Below are positions 1 to 8,602 of a stretch of 64,000 bases of DNA, one piece after another. The translations under genes and the position numbers were made by a program. The notes beneath the pieces are model-generated. The model did no database searches, was not told where the DNA came from, and saw only the letters and a list, made by a program, of their open reading frames with translations. Position 1 is the first letter of the stretch. Each line of letters starts with the position of its first letter. The DNA lies in the NCBI RefSeq assembly GCF_001645105.1, contig NZ_LKEG01000033.1, positions 62,227-126,226 on the forward strand, in the 5' to 3' direction. The stretch is from Pseudomonas marginalis. GTDB lineage: Bacteria; Pseudomonadota; Gammaproteobacteria; Pseudomonadales; Pseudomonadaceae.

Positions 1-643
1 CCTCGACATTCCAGTCTTTATCCTGCTCGCGCGTGTTCGGTGAAACGTCGAGCAAGTCTGGCTGCCCACGCAGGCGGCTAAGGACGAAGTCGCGGTATTG
101 GCCGTTCTTTTCGCAATAGGCTCGCACGTGCCAGCGCATACCGGTGTAGACCAGTGTGTGGGGGGCGATCAGGCGCACCTCGACATTGGGGGTGTTGAAG
201 GACACGTATTCGGTTTCCAGGCGCAGGCCTTCACGGCAGGCCTTGAGCAAAGGGCGCAGTACCTCTGGCCGAATGGGGCGGTCAGGCACTTCCAGTACCC
301 GGGTGTGCGCATACGCCAGAGCCAGCCCGTCGATGTGCGGGGCGCGCTCATTGTTCTGGTAGAGCAGGTGCAGGTAGGCGCTGGCGCTGTTGTCGATGAA
401 CAGCGGCTTGAAATGCTTGCTCGGCACATAGCCCTTGAGCTGCTTGTCATATGTCAAGTTTTTGGGCGCATGTTCGGTGATGTACGTATTGATGTCCTTA
501 GACGCCTGCTGGCGGCTGATGCCAAAGCTCTGCATCAGGTGGCCCGTGGTCAGCCGGCCTTCCCACCAGGCAACGGTCTCGATCAAGCGATAGCGAAGTG
601 CCAGGTCCCAGCGTACCCGCTCGATGGATTGCTTGCGTTTCAT
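1..643 (-). CDS. WYL-domain transcriptional regulator (BrxR/CapW-like), 3' end beyond window
   Basis: The reading frame is open from an ATG at 643 (reading leftwards) through 214 codons to the window edge, so the C-terminus is missing. It begins MKRKQSIERVRWDLALRYRL. Residues about 15-60 read as a winged helix-turn-helix (GRLTTGHLMQSFGISRQQAS), and residues about 150-190 as a WYL-type domain (RWHVRAYC, then RDFVLSRLRG). GGAGAGGG lies just upstream of the ATG. WYL regulators of this layout (BrxR, CapW) are known to repress defence operons such as BREX and CBASS, and are usually transcribed divergently from them or placed first. Here the gene is divergent from the rightward island genes, with inverted repeats between them. 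That it is a repressor of those genes is inference. The WYL assignment rests on motif recognition only. Confidence 0.85.
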   Translation of the reverse strand, partial: MKRKQSIERVRWDLALRYRLIETVAWWEGRLTTGHLMQSFGISRQQASKDINTYITEHAPKNLTYDKQLKGYVPSKHFKPLFIDNSASAYLHLLYQNNERAPHIDGLALAYAHTRVLEVPDRPIRPEVLRPLLKACREGLRLETEYVSFNTPNVEVRLIAPHTLVYTGMRWHVRAYCEKNGQYRDFVLSRLRGQPDLLDVSPNTREQDKDWNVE

Positions 644-680
644 ACCCTCTCCATGTGCGCGATTACTTTACCTGTATAAG

Positions 681-712
681 TCTACATTCTAGACGTGTAA
701 TTTCACATTACA
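681..712. promoter_or_regulatory. Two inverted repeats, candidate operator of the WYL regulator
   Basis: TCTA-CATTC-TAGA (681-693) and TGTAAT-TTCAC-ATTACA (696-712) are perfect inverted repeats, both with five-base spacers. They stand back to back, 38 bases upstream of the WYL gene start, in the AT-rich gap between the divergent genes. The arms differ, so they may bind different proteins or only one may be real. Binding by the WYL protein is inference. Confidence 0.5.
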
Positions 713-762
713 TATCTTTCGCTTGTCTTTGGAATACTTCGCAGGCAGCAAAGGATATGAGT

Positions 763-1020
763 ATGGCTATGCCGGAAGTGGTTGCGACGGGTGCATTGGT
801 GGCGATGGGGATCATCCTGCTGGTGCTGATTCAGCAGGGGTTAAAGCTCGGCGAGCTTGGGAAGACGGTGGAGCACTGCCAGAGGGATCTGCGCTGGTTG
901 CAGATTTGGGAGATGGAGAATAGTGAGCTGCGGTCAGCGTTGCGGGCGGAGCGAGAGCATGTGGTGCAGTTGCGGCGCAAGTGTGAGTTGCTGGAGGCGT
1001 TGGTGCCGGTTGCGGAGTGA
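763..1020 (+). CDS. Small single-pass membrane protein with coiled coil
   Basis: 85 residues if started at the ATG at 763. AAGGA at 751-755 sits seven bases before it, whereas the ATG at 757 is only one base from that site. After MAMPEVVATG comes one hydrophobic stretch (about residues 8-24, ALVAMGIILLVLIQQG), then a charged helical region rich in Glu, Arg, Leu and Gln (about 28-80) with heptad-like spacing. The layout suggests a membrane-anchored coiled coil facing the cytoplasm. I recognise no family. It is the first gene to the right of the WYL regulator and is followed by about 240 bases without a gene before the dynamin operon. It could be an anchor or sensor for the island's systems, but nothing in the sequence shows a function. 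Confidence 0.6.
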   Translation: MAMPEVVATGALVAMGIILLVLIQQGLKLGELGKTVEHCQRDLRWLQIWEMENSELRSALRAEREHVVQLRRKCELLEALVPVAE

Positions 1021-1263
1021 TCAGCGGCAATGGATTGAGTAGCGTGCCGTTCAGGGCGTTTGCATAGCGGGCTATCGCCATGTCTGGGGTGGCGTGGTCA
1101 GGGTTATGCCGCTCTTTGTTTGCCCACTGGCAATCGTGATTTGAGTTCACAGTAGGTTGCTGTCATTTTGATATTATCGGCGTGACGAAGATAGGCCGCT
1201 TGTCTGCGGTAGGCGTTTTACGGATGACTAGAGGCCAATGGTGCCTCGCGCAAGGAGTTTTTG

Positions 1264-3684
1264 ATGCAGGAACAATCGATAGATCTGCTACGTGATGAAG
1301 CTCGTAGGCTTCTAAGCTTGGAACTAGGCTTGCTGCATCACGTGCAGGAAGGCGAAGGTGTGCTGTCTGATGATCAGGGTGATGAGCATCAGACCTTCAG
1401 CAAAGCGAATGTCATCCAAGAGATTGGTTACCTCGAAGGCGAGCTGGTCAAAGTCGGCGAATTGAAGATGGTCCTGGCCGTGGTCGGCACCATGAAGGCC
1501 GGTAAATCGACCACAATCAATGCCATCGTTGGACATGAAGTGCTGCCTAACCGCAACCGGCCAATGACTGCGTTGCCGACTTTGATCGAGCACACCCCTG
1601 GCCAAGTCGAGCCAGTGTTGGAGCTGAAAAACTGCAAGCCGATCAACGACCTCATTGTGCAGCTTGGCAAAGTAATCTCATCTGACCGAGGTGACGCGGT
1701 GCTGCAGAATCTGGAGCGTACCGATGACATGCTTGACCTGCTGAAGCTGATTGATCAGCGGGGAAGTTTCAAAGCGCTATATGAGGGGTCGGAAAATATC
1801 TTCTGGTTCCTCAAAAGCCTGAACGATTTGGTACGGCTTGCGGCGTTTCTGGGGGTGGACTTCCCCTTTGGCAGCTACTCCAGTATCGACGATTACCCTG
1901 TCATCCGCATCGAATTTTCTCATCTCGGCCAGGCGGCGGGTCAGGGTAAATTGGCATTGCTCGATACACCCGGCCCCAATGAGGCGGGCCAGCAGCATCT
2001 TCGCAAAATGCTCAAGGAACAGTTGAAGAAGGCTTCGGCTGTGCTGGCTGTCATGGACTTCACACAGCTCAAGTCTGACGCCGATGAGCAGGTGCGAAAG
2101 GAGCTGGATGAGATTGCCGATATTGCCGAAGGGCGACTGTTTGCATTGGTGAACAAGTTCGACCAAAGGGACCGCAACGGCGACAGTGCTGACCAAACAC
2201 GTACCTTCGTGGCCGAGTCGTTGATGAATCGCAGGCTCGATGCAGCAGATGTCTATCCAGTCTCTTCGCGCTGGGGATATTTGGCCAGCCGTGCCCAACA
2301 GGAAATTGCCAACCACGGCAAGCTTCCTGAGGCCAAGAGTGGCCAAAATGCGTGGGTCGAAGACTTCGGCCAGTTGGTGCTGGGCATGGAATGGGAAGAC
2401 GCCTTGCAAGACACCGAACTTGTCCAGCGCGGTGCCAGTCACCTTTGGAAAAAATCAAATTTCGCCGAGCCGCTGGAGAAAGTGATCTTCAAGGCCCACC
2501 GGCAGGCAGCCGTCATGGCGTTGTCCTCTGCTGCGTCGAAACTGGTTGACACGGCGACCCGCCTTGCACGCTTCCTGGAAGTGCGTGATACCGCGCTGGC
2601 CAAGAGCGCCGAAGAGCTTCAGGAGCAGATTGGGTCGCTGCGCCATGACATTGCAATGATTGATCGCCTGGAACAGGACAGCGAGGAGTCTTCGCAGAAC
2701 GCGCTGGCGGAAATCAAGTGCGAGATGAGCATGACCTTCACCGAATTGGCGGAGGCTATCAAGCATGAGGTCGGCGAAGGATTCAAAGCGGGAAAGCGGC
2801 AAGAGCAGCAACAAGCCGTCGCCAGAATGCAAGAGCAGCTCGCACCGACCATGGCAGGGCTCCTCAAGGGAGCCTTTAGCACTTGGTTGGGTGGCGAACA
2901 GGCTCGTCGCGCGCGCAACGGTTTCGATTTTGAATTCGACGAAGAAAGCCCAGTAATCAATTTCGATAAGCAGTCTGAGGCCGAAGCGCTGCTGAAAAAA
3001 ATCGAAGATGGGGTGCACAGCATCATTAGCGATGGTGAAGTCGAACTGGTAAGGCGTATGGGTGAAATCCTCAAGGATTTCCGCATCACTTTCGCAGTTG
3101 ATATCGAAGCCGAAGCCAACAAACTTATCGCAGGCCTGAATGAGCGGCTCAATCGCAGCGGTTTTGCCATCGATGTGAAAATCCCGGACACGACCCCGCT
3201 GACTCTCAAGTACACCGCTGGCGAGATTCTGCGTGATTCGGTGGATAGCAAGCACCGTAACGTCACGCGCTCTCGCCGCAGCAAAGGTGCATGGGGCACC
3301 ATTTGTAGCTGGTTCGGTACCTCTGACTGGGGCTGGGAAGAGTTCACGGTCAAGCAGGGCTATTACGCAGTCGATATCAACAAGGTCCGCAAAGCCATCG
3401 ACGCATCGATCGAACAGCTGTTCAAAGACCTGGAAGCCTCCGCTGCGGACACCATCGCTCAGCCGCTCAATGAAGGGCTTCACACCTTCTTCGAGCAACT
3501 AAAAGGCAGCATCGAAAGCATTCGAAGCGATTTGCAACAGAGTATTCGCGATCAGGAACGCAGCCAGGACGAGCAAATTGCATTGGCTGGTTTGCTTTCT
3601 AGTTACAAACGCGAGGTCATGCCCATCAAGCGCGACAGCGAGGAGCTGCTGCGAGATGTGAGCCCGGCTGGGGTGCCAGCATGA
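1264..3684 (+). CDS. CrfC-type dynamin-like GTPase
   Basis: 806 residues from the ATG at 1264, with AAGGAG six bases upstream; a TTG three bases earlier is less well placed. The GTPase domain is complete: G1 GTMKAGKS at 75-82, G3 DTPG at 234-237, G4 NKFD at 297-300. The run VLPNRNRPMTALPT after the P-loop is, from memory, shared with E. coli CrfC (YjdA, about 742 residues), a dynamin-related protein linked to nucleoid and replisome positioning and also described as RdcA, a regulator of diguanylate cyclase activity. The rest is long, mostly helical and charged, as expected of dynamin stalks, with a Trp-rich patch near 680-700. E. coli CrfC has a clamp-binding motif near its N-terminus; no comparable motif is evident here. 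The stop overlaps the next start (ATGA), so the three following genes form one coupled operon. Confidence 0.9.
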   Translation: MQEQSIDLLRDEARRLLSLELGLLHHVQEGEGVLSDDQGDEHQTFSKANVIQEIGYLEGELVKVGELKMVLAVVGTMKAGKSTTINAIVGHEVLPNRNRPMTALPTLIEHTPGQVEPVLELKNCKPINDLIVQLGKVISSDRGDAVLQNLERTDDMLDLLKLIDQRGSFKALYEGSENIFWFLKSLNDLVRLAAFLGVDFPFGSYSSIDDYPVIRIEFSHLGQAAGQGKLALLDTPGPNEAGQQHLRKMLKEQLKKASAVLAVMDFTQLKSDADEQVRKELDEIADIAEGRLFALVNKFDQRDRNGDSADQTRTFVAESLMNRRLDAADVYPVSSRWGYLASRAQQEIANHGKLPEAKSGQNAWVEDFGQLVLGMEWEDALQDTELVQRGASHLWKKSNFAEPLEKVIFKAHRQAAVMALSSAASKLVDTATRLARFLEVRDTALAKSAEELQEQIGSLRHDIAMIDRLEQDSEESSQNALAEIKCEMSMTFTELAEAIKHEVGEGFKAGKRQEQQQAVARMQEQLAPTMAGLLKGAFSTWLGGEQARRARNGFDFEFDEESPVINFDKQSEAEALLKKIEDGVHSIISDGEVELVRRMGEILKDFRITFAVDIEAEANKLIAGLNERLNRSGFAIDVKIPDTTPLTLKYTAGEILRDSVDSKHRNVTRSRRSKGAWGTICSWFGTSDWGWEEFTVKQGYYAVDINKVRKAIDASIEQLFKDLEASAADTIAQPLNEGLHTFFEQLKGSIESIRSDLQQSIRDQERSQDEQIALAGLLSSYKREVMPIKRDSEELLRDVSPAGVPA

Positions 3685-4589
3685 GCGAAGCGCAAAACGA
3701 TGAGTTGATTGGCGAAATGAGCCGTCTGTTTACCTGCCTGCCGGAAAAATTCGTGGTGGACTTCGCCAACGGTATCGATGTGGTGCGCGAGCGCCAGAGG
3801 CATATGTCGACTCGGACCGGGATGTTCGACCGCCTTTACGATGGGTTTACTGGCAAAACAGCCCAGAACCAGGCGGAAATCAATGCAAGCCTCACCGATG
3901 GCGTCGAAGGGGCACTGGAGTGGCTGGTCGACTTGACTCAATCGTTGGCCAAGAGTAACCGCGCGATCTATCAAGTGCAGATGCGGGTGAGTGGAATGAA
4001 GCAGGATTTAGCTACGGTCGCTAACTATTCAGCCGATACCCGCTATGCGTTGGAGCGACTTTCGCAGCACCTTGGCGATCGATGCAGTGCTTTAGAGCTA
4101 AATGTTGCGAGAATCGATTGTACGCAACGTGCCCAGTTACACCTCGAGAGTGTTATGGGCAAGTGGGGCGCGGGTCGGTTCGCTGGTCTTAGTCTTACTG
4201 GCCGCTGTTATGCGGTGCTGGAAGAGTTGCGCTGGGGGGCATTCGGCGATCATTGCCTAACCATTTCTGGTACTGAGCGTCAGCAACTCTTGGAGGACCT
4301 AGCCAACCGGGCGATCATACAGCTGAGTCGAGACGCTCAGGTGGGGCAAGGGGAGCGCATCGCTACCCGAAATCGCTGGCTGGCGAGGCCTTCGCCTGGC
4401 GTACCGTGGAATGTAAGCGAAGAGACGCTTGCTTATCTGGGTGATTGGTCGTGTCCTGATCGTTCGCCAATGTCCTATGCAATTTCGCAGGTGCCTGACG
4501 AGTTACCACTCCAAGTGCCTCTGCTGGGTTCTGCCCGGCGTATGACTGAAGGGTTGGTCAATGAATTGTTCTTGGAGACTTCAGCATGA
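3681..4589 (+). CDS. RdcB (YjcZ)-like protein
   Basis: 302 residues, starting inside the stop codon of the dynamin gene (ATGA overlap). In E. coli the crfC gene is accompanied by yjcZ (RdcB, about 290 residues), and both are reported to act on the diguanylate cyclase DgcN. Size, the neighbour and the largely helical composition fit that family, but I cannot align the two here. The middle contains a helical stretch with regular hydrophobic spacing (about 85-150). No transmembrane segment, signal peptide or catalytic motif is visible. It ends in another ATGA overlap with the patatin gene, so the three products are probably made in fixed ratio and may form a complex. The family name rests mainly on context. 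Confidence 0.65.
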   Translation: MSEAQNDELIGEMSRLFTCLPEKFVVDFANGIDVVRERQRHMSTRTGMFDRLYDGFTGKTAQNQAEINASLTDGVEGALEWLVDLTQSLAKSNRAIYQVQMRVSGMKQDLATVANYSADTRYALERLSQHLGDRCSALELNVARIDCTQRAQLHLESVMGKWGAGRFAGLSLTGRCYAVLEELRWGAFGDHCLTISGTERQQLLEDLANRAIIQLSRDAQVGQGERIATRNRWLARPSPGVPWNVSEETLAYLGDWSCPDRSPMSYAISQVPDELPLQVPLLGSARRMTEGLVNELFLETSA

Positions 4590-5665
4590 GTGCATCCTTG
4601 AAAGTGGGCTTGGTGCTGTCGGGTGGAGGAGCGAAAGGTGCATACCAAGTTGGTGTGCTGAAAGCGTTGCGCGAGCTGGGTACTCGCATTGATGCTGTTT
4701 CAGGTGCAAGTATCGGAGCACTCAATGGGGGCATTCTCGCGTCAGCGCCTTCGCTTGATGTTGCCATTGAGCGTCTAGAAGAATTGTGGGGGCGTTTGAG
4801 TAAAAGCTCCCCTTTGAGTTTGAAAATGCCAGGCTATGTGTCATTGCTGGTAGCTGCAGGATTACGCATGAACGGCGCGCCTGCCATTCTTGCTGCAGCT
4901 CATGGCGCCAAGAGGCTAGCCCAGCGCTTTGATGTCGAATTCCCCGAGTGGCTGAATGGCTGGGAAGACGGTTTTCTAGACGACAAGCCGTTGCAGCAAC
5001 TAATGGATGAGTTCTTGGTCAGCAAAGATCTGCAGCGCGGCCTGCCATTGTACGTTTCTCTGTACGAGAGCTTGGGAGGGCTCGAGGATATAGCGCGTGC
5101 TCTCTGTGCTGAACTTGGCTTTGGTGACACGCCACATTCAAAGTTTTTCCATGTCCAGTCGATTGCAGGTGAGGAGGAACAGAAACGCATCTTGCTGGCC
5201 TCAGCGGCGCTTCCGTTGCTTTTCAAATCACGTCGCCATGATGGGCGAAGCTGGTCAGACGGAGGGCAGGGTGGTTGGCAAACCATGCAAGGTAATACGC
5301 CGATTACTCCCTTGTTGGAGGCGGGTTGCAACCTGGTCATCGTCACGCATCTGAGTGATGGATCAGTCTGGAGCAGGCAGCAATTCCCTGATGCCACCAT
5401 TTTGGAGATTCGCCCGAGCAAGAGTTTGGCACGTGCGAATGGGCCTTTGGCGGGGGCTCGCGACTTGTTAGGTTTTGATGGCGAGAAAATTCCATCGTGG
5501 ATCGAGCAGGGCTATCAGGACACGCTTCAGTGTGTTGGTCGCGTGCTGAATGCACAGAGGGCGCGTAATGAGTTACGAGCTTCGGAAGCGGCGCTGGTTA
5601 ACATTGAGCGTGAGTCCAATAGCGCTGATCAAGTGCTTGCAGACGCTATGGCGCGATTGAGGTGA
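4586..5665 (+). CDS. Patatin-like phospholipase
   Basis: 359 residues; the start overlaps the previous stop. All patatin motifs are present: the oxyanion-hole loop GGGAKG (13-18), the nucleophile elbow GASIG with Ser42 (40-44), the ASAALPLLF block (205-213), and the catalytic Asp in DGG (225-227). No signal peptide is seen, so it should act in the cytoplasm on membrane lipids, releasing fatty acids from glycerophospholipids. Patatin lipases are known effectors in CBASS and other abortive-infection systems. Here it is tied by two ATGA overlaps to a membrane-remodelling GTPase family member and an RdcB-like protein. A role in membrane damage or repair triggered by those partners is inference. 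Confidence 0.93.
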   Translation: MSASLKVGLVLSGGGAKGAYQVGVLKALRELGTRIDAVSGASIGALNGGILASAPSLDVAIERLEELWGRLSKSSPLSLKMPGYVSLLVAAGLRMNGAPAILAAAHGAKRLAQRFDVEFPEWLNGWEDGFLDDKPLQQLMDEFLVSKDLQRGLPLYVSLYESLGGLEDIARALCAELGFGDTPHSKFFHVQSIAGEEEQKRILLASAALPLLFKSRRHDGRSWSDGGQGGWQTMQGNTPITPLLEAGCNLVIVTHLSDGSVWSRQQFPDATILEIRPSKSLARANGPLAGARDLLGFDGEKIPSWIEQGYQDTLQCVGRVLNAQRARNELRASEAALVNIERESNSADQVLADAMARLR

Positions 5666-6302
5666 GCGGCGCGGGGAAAGTGGTGATTTGTCGAGTCTCT
5701 CGCTAATCAAGGCTATGCGCCTATCGACTCTTCTTCCCGACCATTCCGCCGAAAGGAATGGTGTTCACTTAATTTAATTGGACACCATTTTAACCACCTA
5801 GTGAATGTTCGTTGCGGACTCCGTACCGTACCTACGGCAGCCTCGGGGGTAGCTGAATCAAGCCAGTAACATATCGATTGAATCACTGAAAATCGGATTG
5901 TATTCGAAGATTTAATGCCAATTGAAATACTGTTAAGGGTATTTCTGGTCTGTTGTCAAGCAGTTGTGTTGCCTGTAAGCCGACCTTTGCTTCAATCGCA
6001 GTCATCTAGTTGAACAACACCCGGATAACGCTCCCCACAAGTTTTCTGGGTGTTTCAGGATGAGCAGAATAATTAACGGTACCAGCTTTCCTAGCAGGTT
6101 GGCGCAGTCACGCAGTTGATCCCGGTTGACGCTGCTGTTCTAGGTGGTGACCCCAAGCCTGAAGCCAGGTTCGACGGAGGCTTGTAGAGTCTTATCATGT
6201 AATAGTGGCATTATGCTTTCTCAACCATGCGGCTTCCGCGCGGGATGGCTATCGCAGCTGTGTGCGCTCATCCCAACGTTTGCAATCATGGCAAATTAGG
6301 TC
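5666..6302. other. Intergenic region with hairpins and a possible gene remnant
   Basis: No convincing gene in 637 bases. It holds the hairpins at 5740-5789. On the minus strand about 6140-6002 is open for roughly 46 codons with protein-like composition (it includes LRDCANLLGKLVPLIILL), bounded by stops and lacking a clear start; this may be the tail of a decayed transposase or other gene. Otherwise nothing is recognised. The lower GC and the remnant suggest a junction between separately acquired modules. Confidence 0.4.
5740..5789. terminator. Overlapping inverted repeats after the patatin gene
   Basis: ACCATTCC (5740-5747) pairs with GGAATGGT (5755-5762). The same right arm region, AATGGTGT (5757-5764), can instead pair with ACACCATT (5782-5789), followed by TTTAA. 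The two stems are mutually exclusive. The position 75 bases after the operon fits a terminator; a transposon end remnant is an alternative. Confidence 0.45.
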
Positions 6303-7085
6303 GTGAAGCCCACCCAAGGTCCCGCTCAAGGAATGAAGGCAATGATCAAGAAATCGGTGACGGAGCTCGCGTTCGTCAACAGTAAATCGCCGCTACCCAC
6401 CGTCGAGATCGATTCGCAGTCCATCGAGGACGCAGGTTTCAGCATCTACCGCACGGTGATGCAGGTACTCACCCAATTGGCTGAGCAGGACGCATCACTG
6501 CGGGCGACTCTCTATATGTACGGTACTGTCAGCGTCAATTTCCGCGAGCCGTGCTGGTCTGAGTTTTTGCTGGTTGCAGGTCCAGAAAAGGTGCTGCGTG
6601 CCTTGGGGGCCGGCTTTGAACGGTTGCCAGCCGTGAAGTCGCGATTCAGCGATTACGTTCCGTCTTCCGCAGCCTTGCGCACTTTCCATGTTCAGGATGG
6701 CTTGGTGTGGGAACAAGAGGATGCCAGCACTTGGTACTCCCACTCCCAGACACTGGCTGACCTGACCGCTGAAGCTGACGAGGCTGAAGAGGTCGACGAC
6801 GATGCCGAGCCTATCGAGGAGGATGAAACGGAAGAGGCCTGGGATGCTGAAGACCTGGAGGCTTCGGATGACCAGAAAGAAGACTCGACGGTCGTTATTG
6901 GAAACCGGAAGGCGGCTCGCTATCGGGCCGCGCGCTCGGATGCGAAAGTGAGCACCATCCGGGCAAGGATCGAAGAAGTCTTCGGGTTGCCGGAAGGTTC
7001 TGTCGCACTCTGTGTGCCAGACGGCCGCGCGTTGCGAGGAAACGCGCTGATCAGGACCCTGCGTAAACGTTGGGACGAAAATTGA
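6303..7085 (+). CDS. Acidic two-part protein of unknown function, partner of DUF262 genes
   Basis: 260 residues from the GTG at 6303; ATGs at 6333 (AAGG close upstream) or 6342 (GAAGG three bases upstream) are more likely starts, giving 250 or 247 residues. The N-terminal part (about 30-150) looks like a compact mixed domain. It is followed by a very acidic linker (about 155-195, EADEAEEVDDDAEPIEEDE) and a basic C-terminal segment (about 200-260) with Arg and Lys clusters. I recognise no family. The 3' end overlaps the first DUF262 gene by up to 16 bases, so it is probably the first gene of a three-gene system. The basic tail could bind DNA and the acidic linker could mask it; this is inference. 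Confidence 0.75.
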   Translation: MKPTQGPAQGMKAMIKKSVTELAFVNSKSPLPTVEIDSQSIEDAGFSIYRTVMQVLTQLAEQDASLRATLYMYGTVSVNFREPCWSEFLLVAGPEKVLRALGAGFERLPAVKSRFSDYVPSSAALRTFHVQDGLVWEQEDASTWYSHSQTLADLTAEADEAEEVDDDAEPIEEDETEEAWDAEDLEASDDQKEDSTVVIGNRKAARYRAARSDAKVSTIRARIEEVFGLPEGSVALCVPDGRALRGNALIRTLRKRWDEN

Positions 7086-8602
7086 TCCCGGAATTCCTAC
7101 CCGCCAAGGCTAATTCGCTTGTACGGGTCAGTACTCTGCCTTTCGCCGAATTGCTGAATACAAGCGATTGGCCATTGGCATTGGACAGCTATCAGCGTGG
7201 TTTCGTCTGGGGCCCGGATAAGCTGACGCAATTGGTCAGTGACCTCGCAGCGTATGCAGAGCAGGCGGATACCACCCTGCCTTACTACATGGGGGGCGTA
7301 TTACTGCATCGCGACGCAAGCCAGTCGAAGCGGTTCATTATCGATGGTCAGCAGCGTATCACCGCGTTGTCGCTGTTGTACCACCGCTCTACCGGCAAGT
7401 TGCCAGTGGGGCAGGCACTCAGCTATTCGGGCCAATCCGCGCGACATATTGCTGAAGGGTTGCAGGCATTGAAGCAAATGGAGGCGATTGCGCCGCAGAT
7501 CATCGAAAGGCTACGGCTGACAGTGATCGAAGTGGACAGCACCGATCTCGCTTTCACCTTTTTTGACACCCAGAACAACCGCGGGATGCGCTTGGAGGCC
7601 ACTGACCTGCTCAAGTCCTATCACCTGCGTGCGATCGACTACGCGCAAGGGAAGACTGAACTCAAGGCAGCACTGCAGCGGCACTGTGCGGAGCGTTGGG
7701 AGAGCCTGCAACGCCACCCGGCGGTGCTAAGCCCTGGTCAGGACTTCGCCCCTAACTTATTCAATCGTTTTCTCTGGCGTGCGCGGCGTTGGCGCGGGTC
7801 GCACACTCCTGCGGGGAGGCACGAACCGCTCCTGGCAGAATTCCAGCGCGACACTTGGCCCCACGTCGCCGACAGCCGTAGCCGCATTGACAGCGTGCCG
7901 CTCTACGCGACTCAGCACAATCGGCTAGCGTCCTGCATGACTCTGGCGCGAGATGGCGATTACGTGCTGCAGGGCAGCCATCTGCGAGTCGGTCAAAATC
8001 CTGCAAGCCTACCCATGGCGTTGCGTCAGCCCATCCATGAAGGTGTTGGGTTCTTTCTATACGCAGACAAGTACGCAGCGTTGCTGCAACGGCTGATGAA
8101 TGATCCTGCGCCATGCCTGCAGGTGAGCACGTTCCGCACGATCTACAAACAGCTGCTGCACAATAACCAGGAGTACCTGCGCGAGATCTTCATGCTGTGC
8201 AGCCTGATGTATGTCGATCAGTTCGAAGTTGAACAACTGACCGCCTTTGCCCTGCGCTTGGAGTTTTTGCTGGGTGCGATTCGCTTGGAGAAAAAACAGG
8301 TCAAGCAGGAAACCGCGGCCAATTTCTTCAGGCTGGCCGAGCTGAACCTGTTGGATGTGATTGCCCAGAGTTACCACCCGAAGCAGGTGCTGGACTTTCT
8401 TCAGCACCGACAACAAGCGGTGGCGTCTTCGTATGCCAACGAAACGGTAGCAACAGGGCAGGGTGTGCAGGGACGATATAAGAGGGCAGTCCTGGAGTTC
8501 TATCAAGGGCAGTTGGATTCCGAATGCTTGACCCTTGCGGGTAAATCGCAATGGCTCGAAACGTACTTGAAGGCTTGTAAGGAAGATCGCCATGCGTATT
8601 GA
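7070..8602 (+). CDS. DUF262 (GmrS/ParB-fold) protein without nuclease domain
   Basis: 510 residues from the TTG at 7070; a TTG at 7082, overlapping the previous stop, is an alternative. The DUF262 signature is clear: YQRGFVW (41-47), IDGQQR (91-96) and a downstream NNRG motif. DUF262 has a ParB/sulfiredoxin-like fold that hydrolyses nucleotides in GmrSD-type restriction and in SspE. The C-terminal half shows no DUF1524 HNH motif, so this protein looks like a regulatory or sensor subunit whose nuclease is supplied by the next gene. The 3' end overlaps that gene by 11 bases. A Cys- and Arg-rich middle region (about 235-290) has no match I can name. Confidence 0.88.
   Translation: MGRKLIPEFLPAKANSLVRVSTLPFAELLNTSDWPLALDSYQRGFVWGPDKLTQLVSDLAAYAEQADTTLPYYMGGVLLHRDASQSKRFIIDGQQRITALSLLYHRSTGKLPVGQALSYSGQSARHIAEGLQALKQMEAIAPQIIERLRLTVIEVDSTDLAFTFFDTQNNRGMRLEATDLLKSYHLRAIDYAQGKTELKAALQRHCAERWESLQRHPAVLSPGQDFAPNLFNRFLWRARRWRGSHTPAGRHEPLLAEFQRDTWPHVADSRSRIDSVPLYATQHNRLASCMTLARDGDYVLQGSHLRVGQNPASLPMALRQPIHEGVGFFLYADKYAALLQRLMNDPAPCLQVSTFRTIYKQLLHNNQEYLREIFMLCSLMYVDQFEVEQLTAFALRLEFLLGAIRLEKKQVKQETAANFFRLAELNLLDVIAQSYHPKQVLDFLQHRQQAVASSYANETVATGQGVQGRYKRAVLEFYQGQLDSECLTLAGKSQWLETYLKACKEDRHAY

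Noticed and set aside
98..679. 193-residue frame on the plus strand
   Set aside because: It is antisense to the WYL regulator, which has the protein-like composition, motifs and ribosome-binding site.
2455..3498. 347-residue frame on the minus strand
   Set aside because: Antisense to the CrfC-type GTPase gene; low complexity of a mirrored frame and no start signals.
5666..6302. A complete insertion sequence
   Set aside because: No intact transposase or matched terminal repeats; only a short protein-like remnant and local hairpins.
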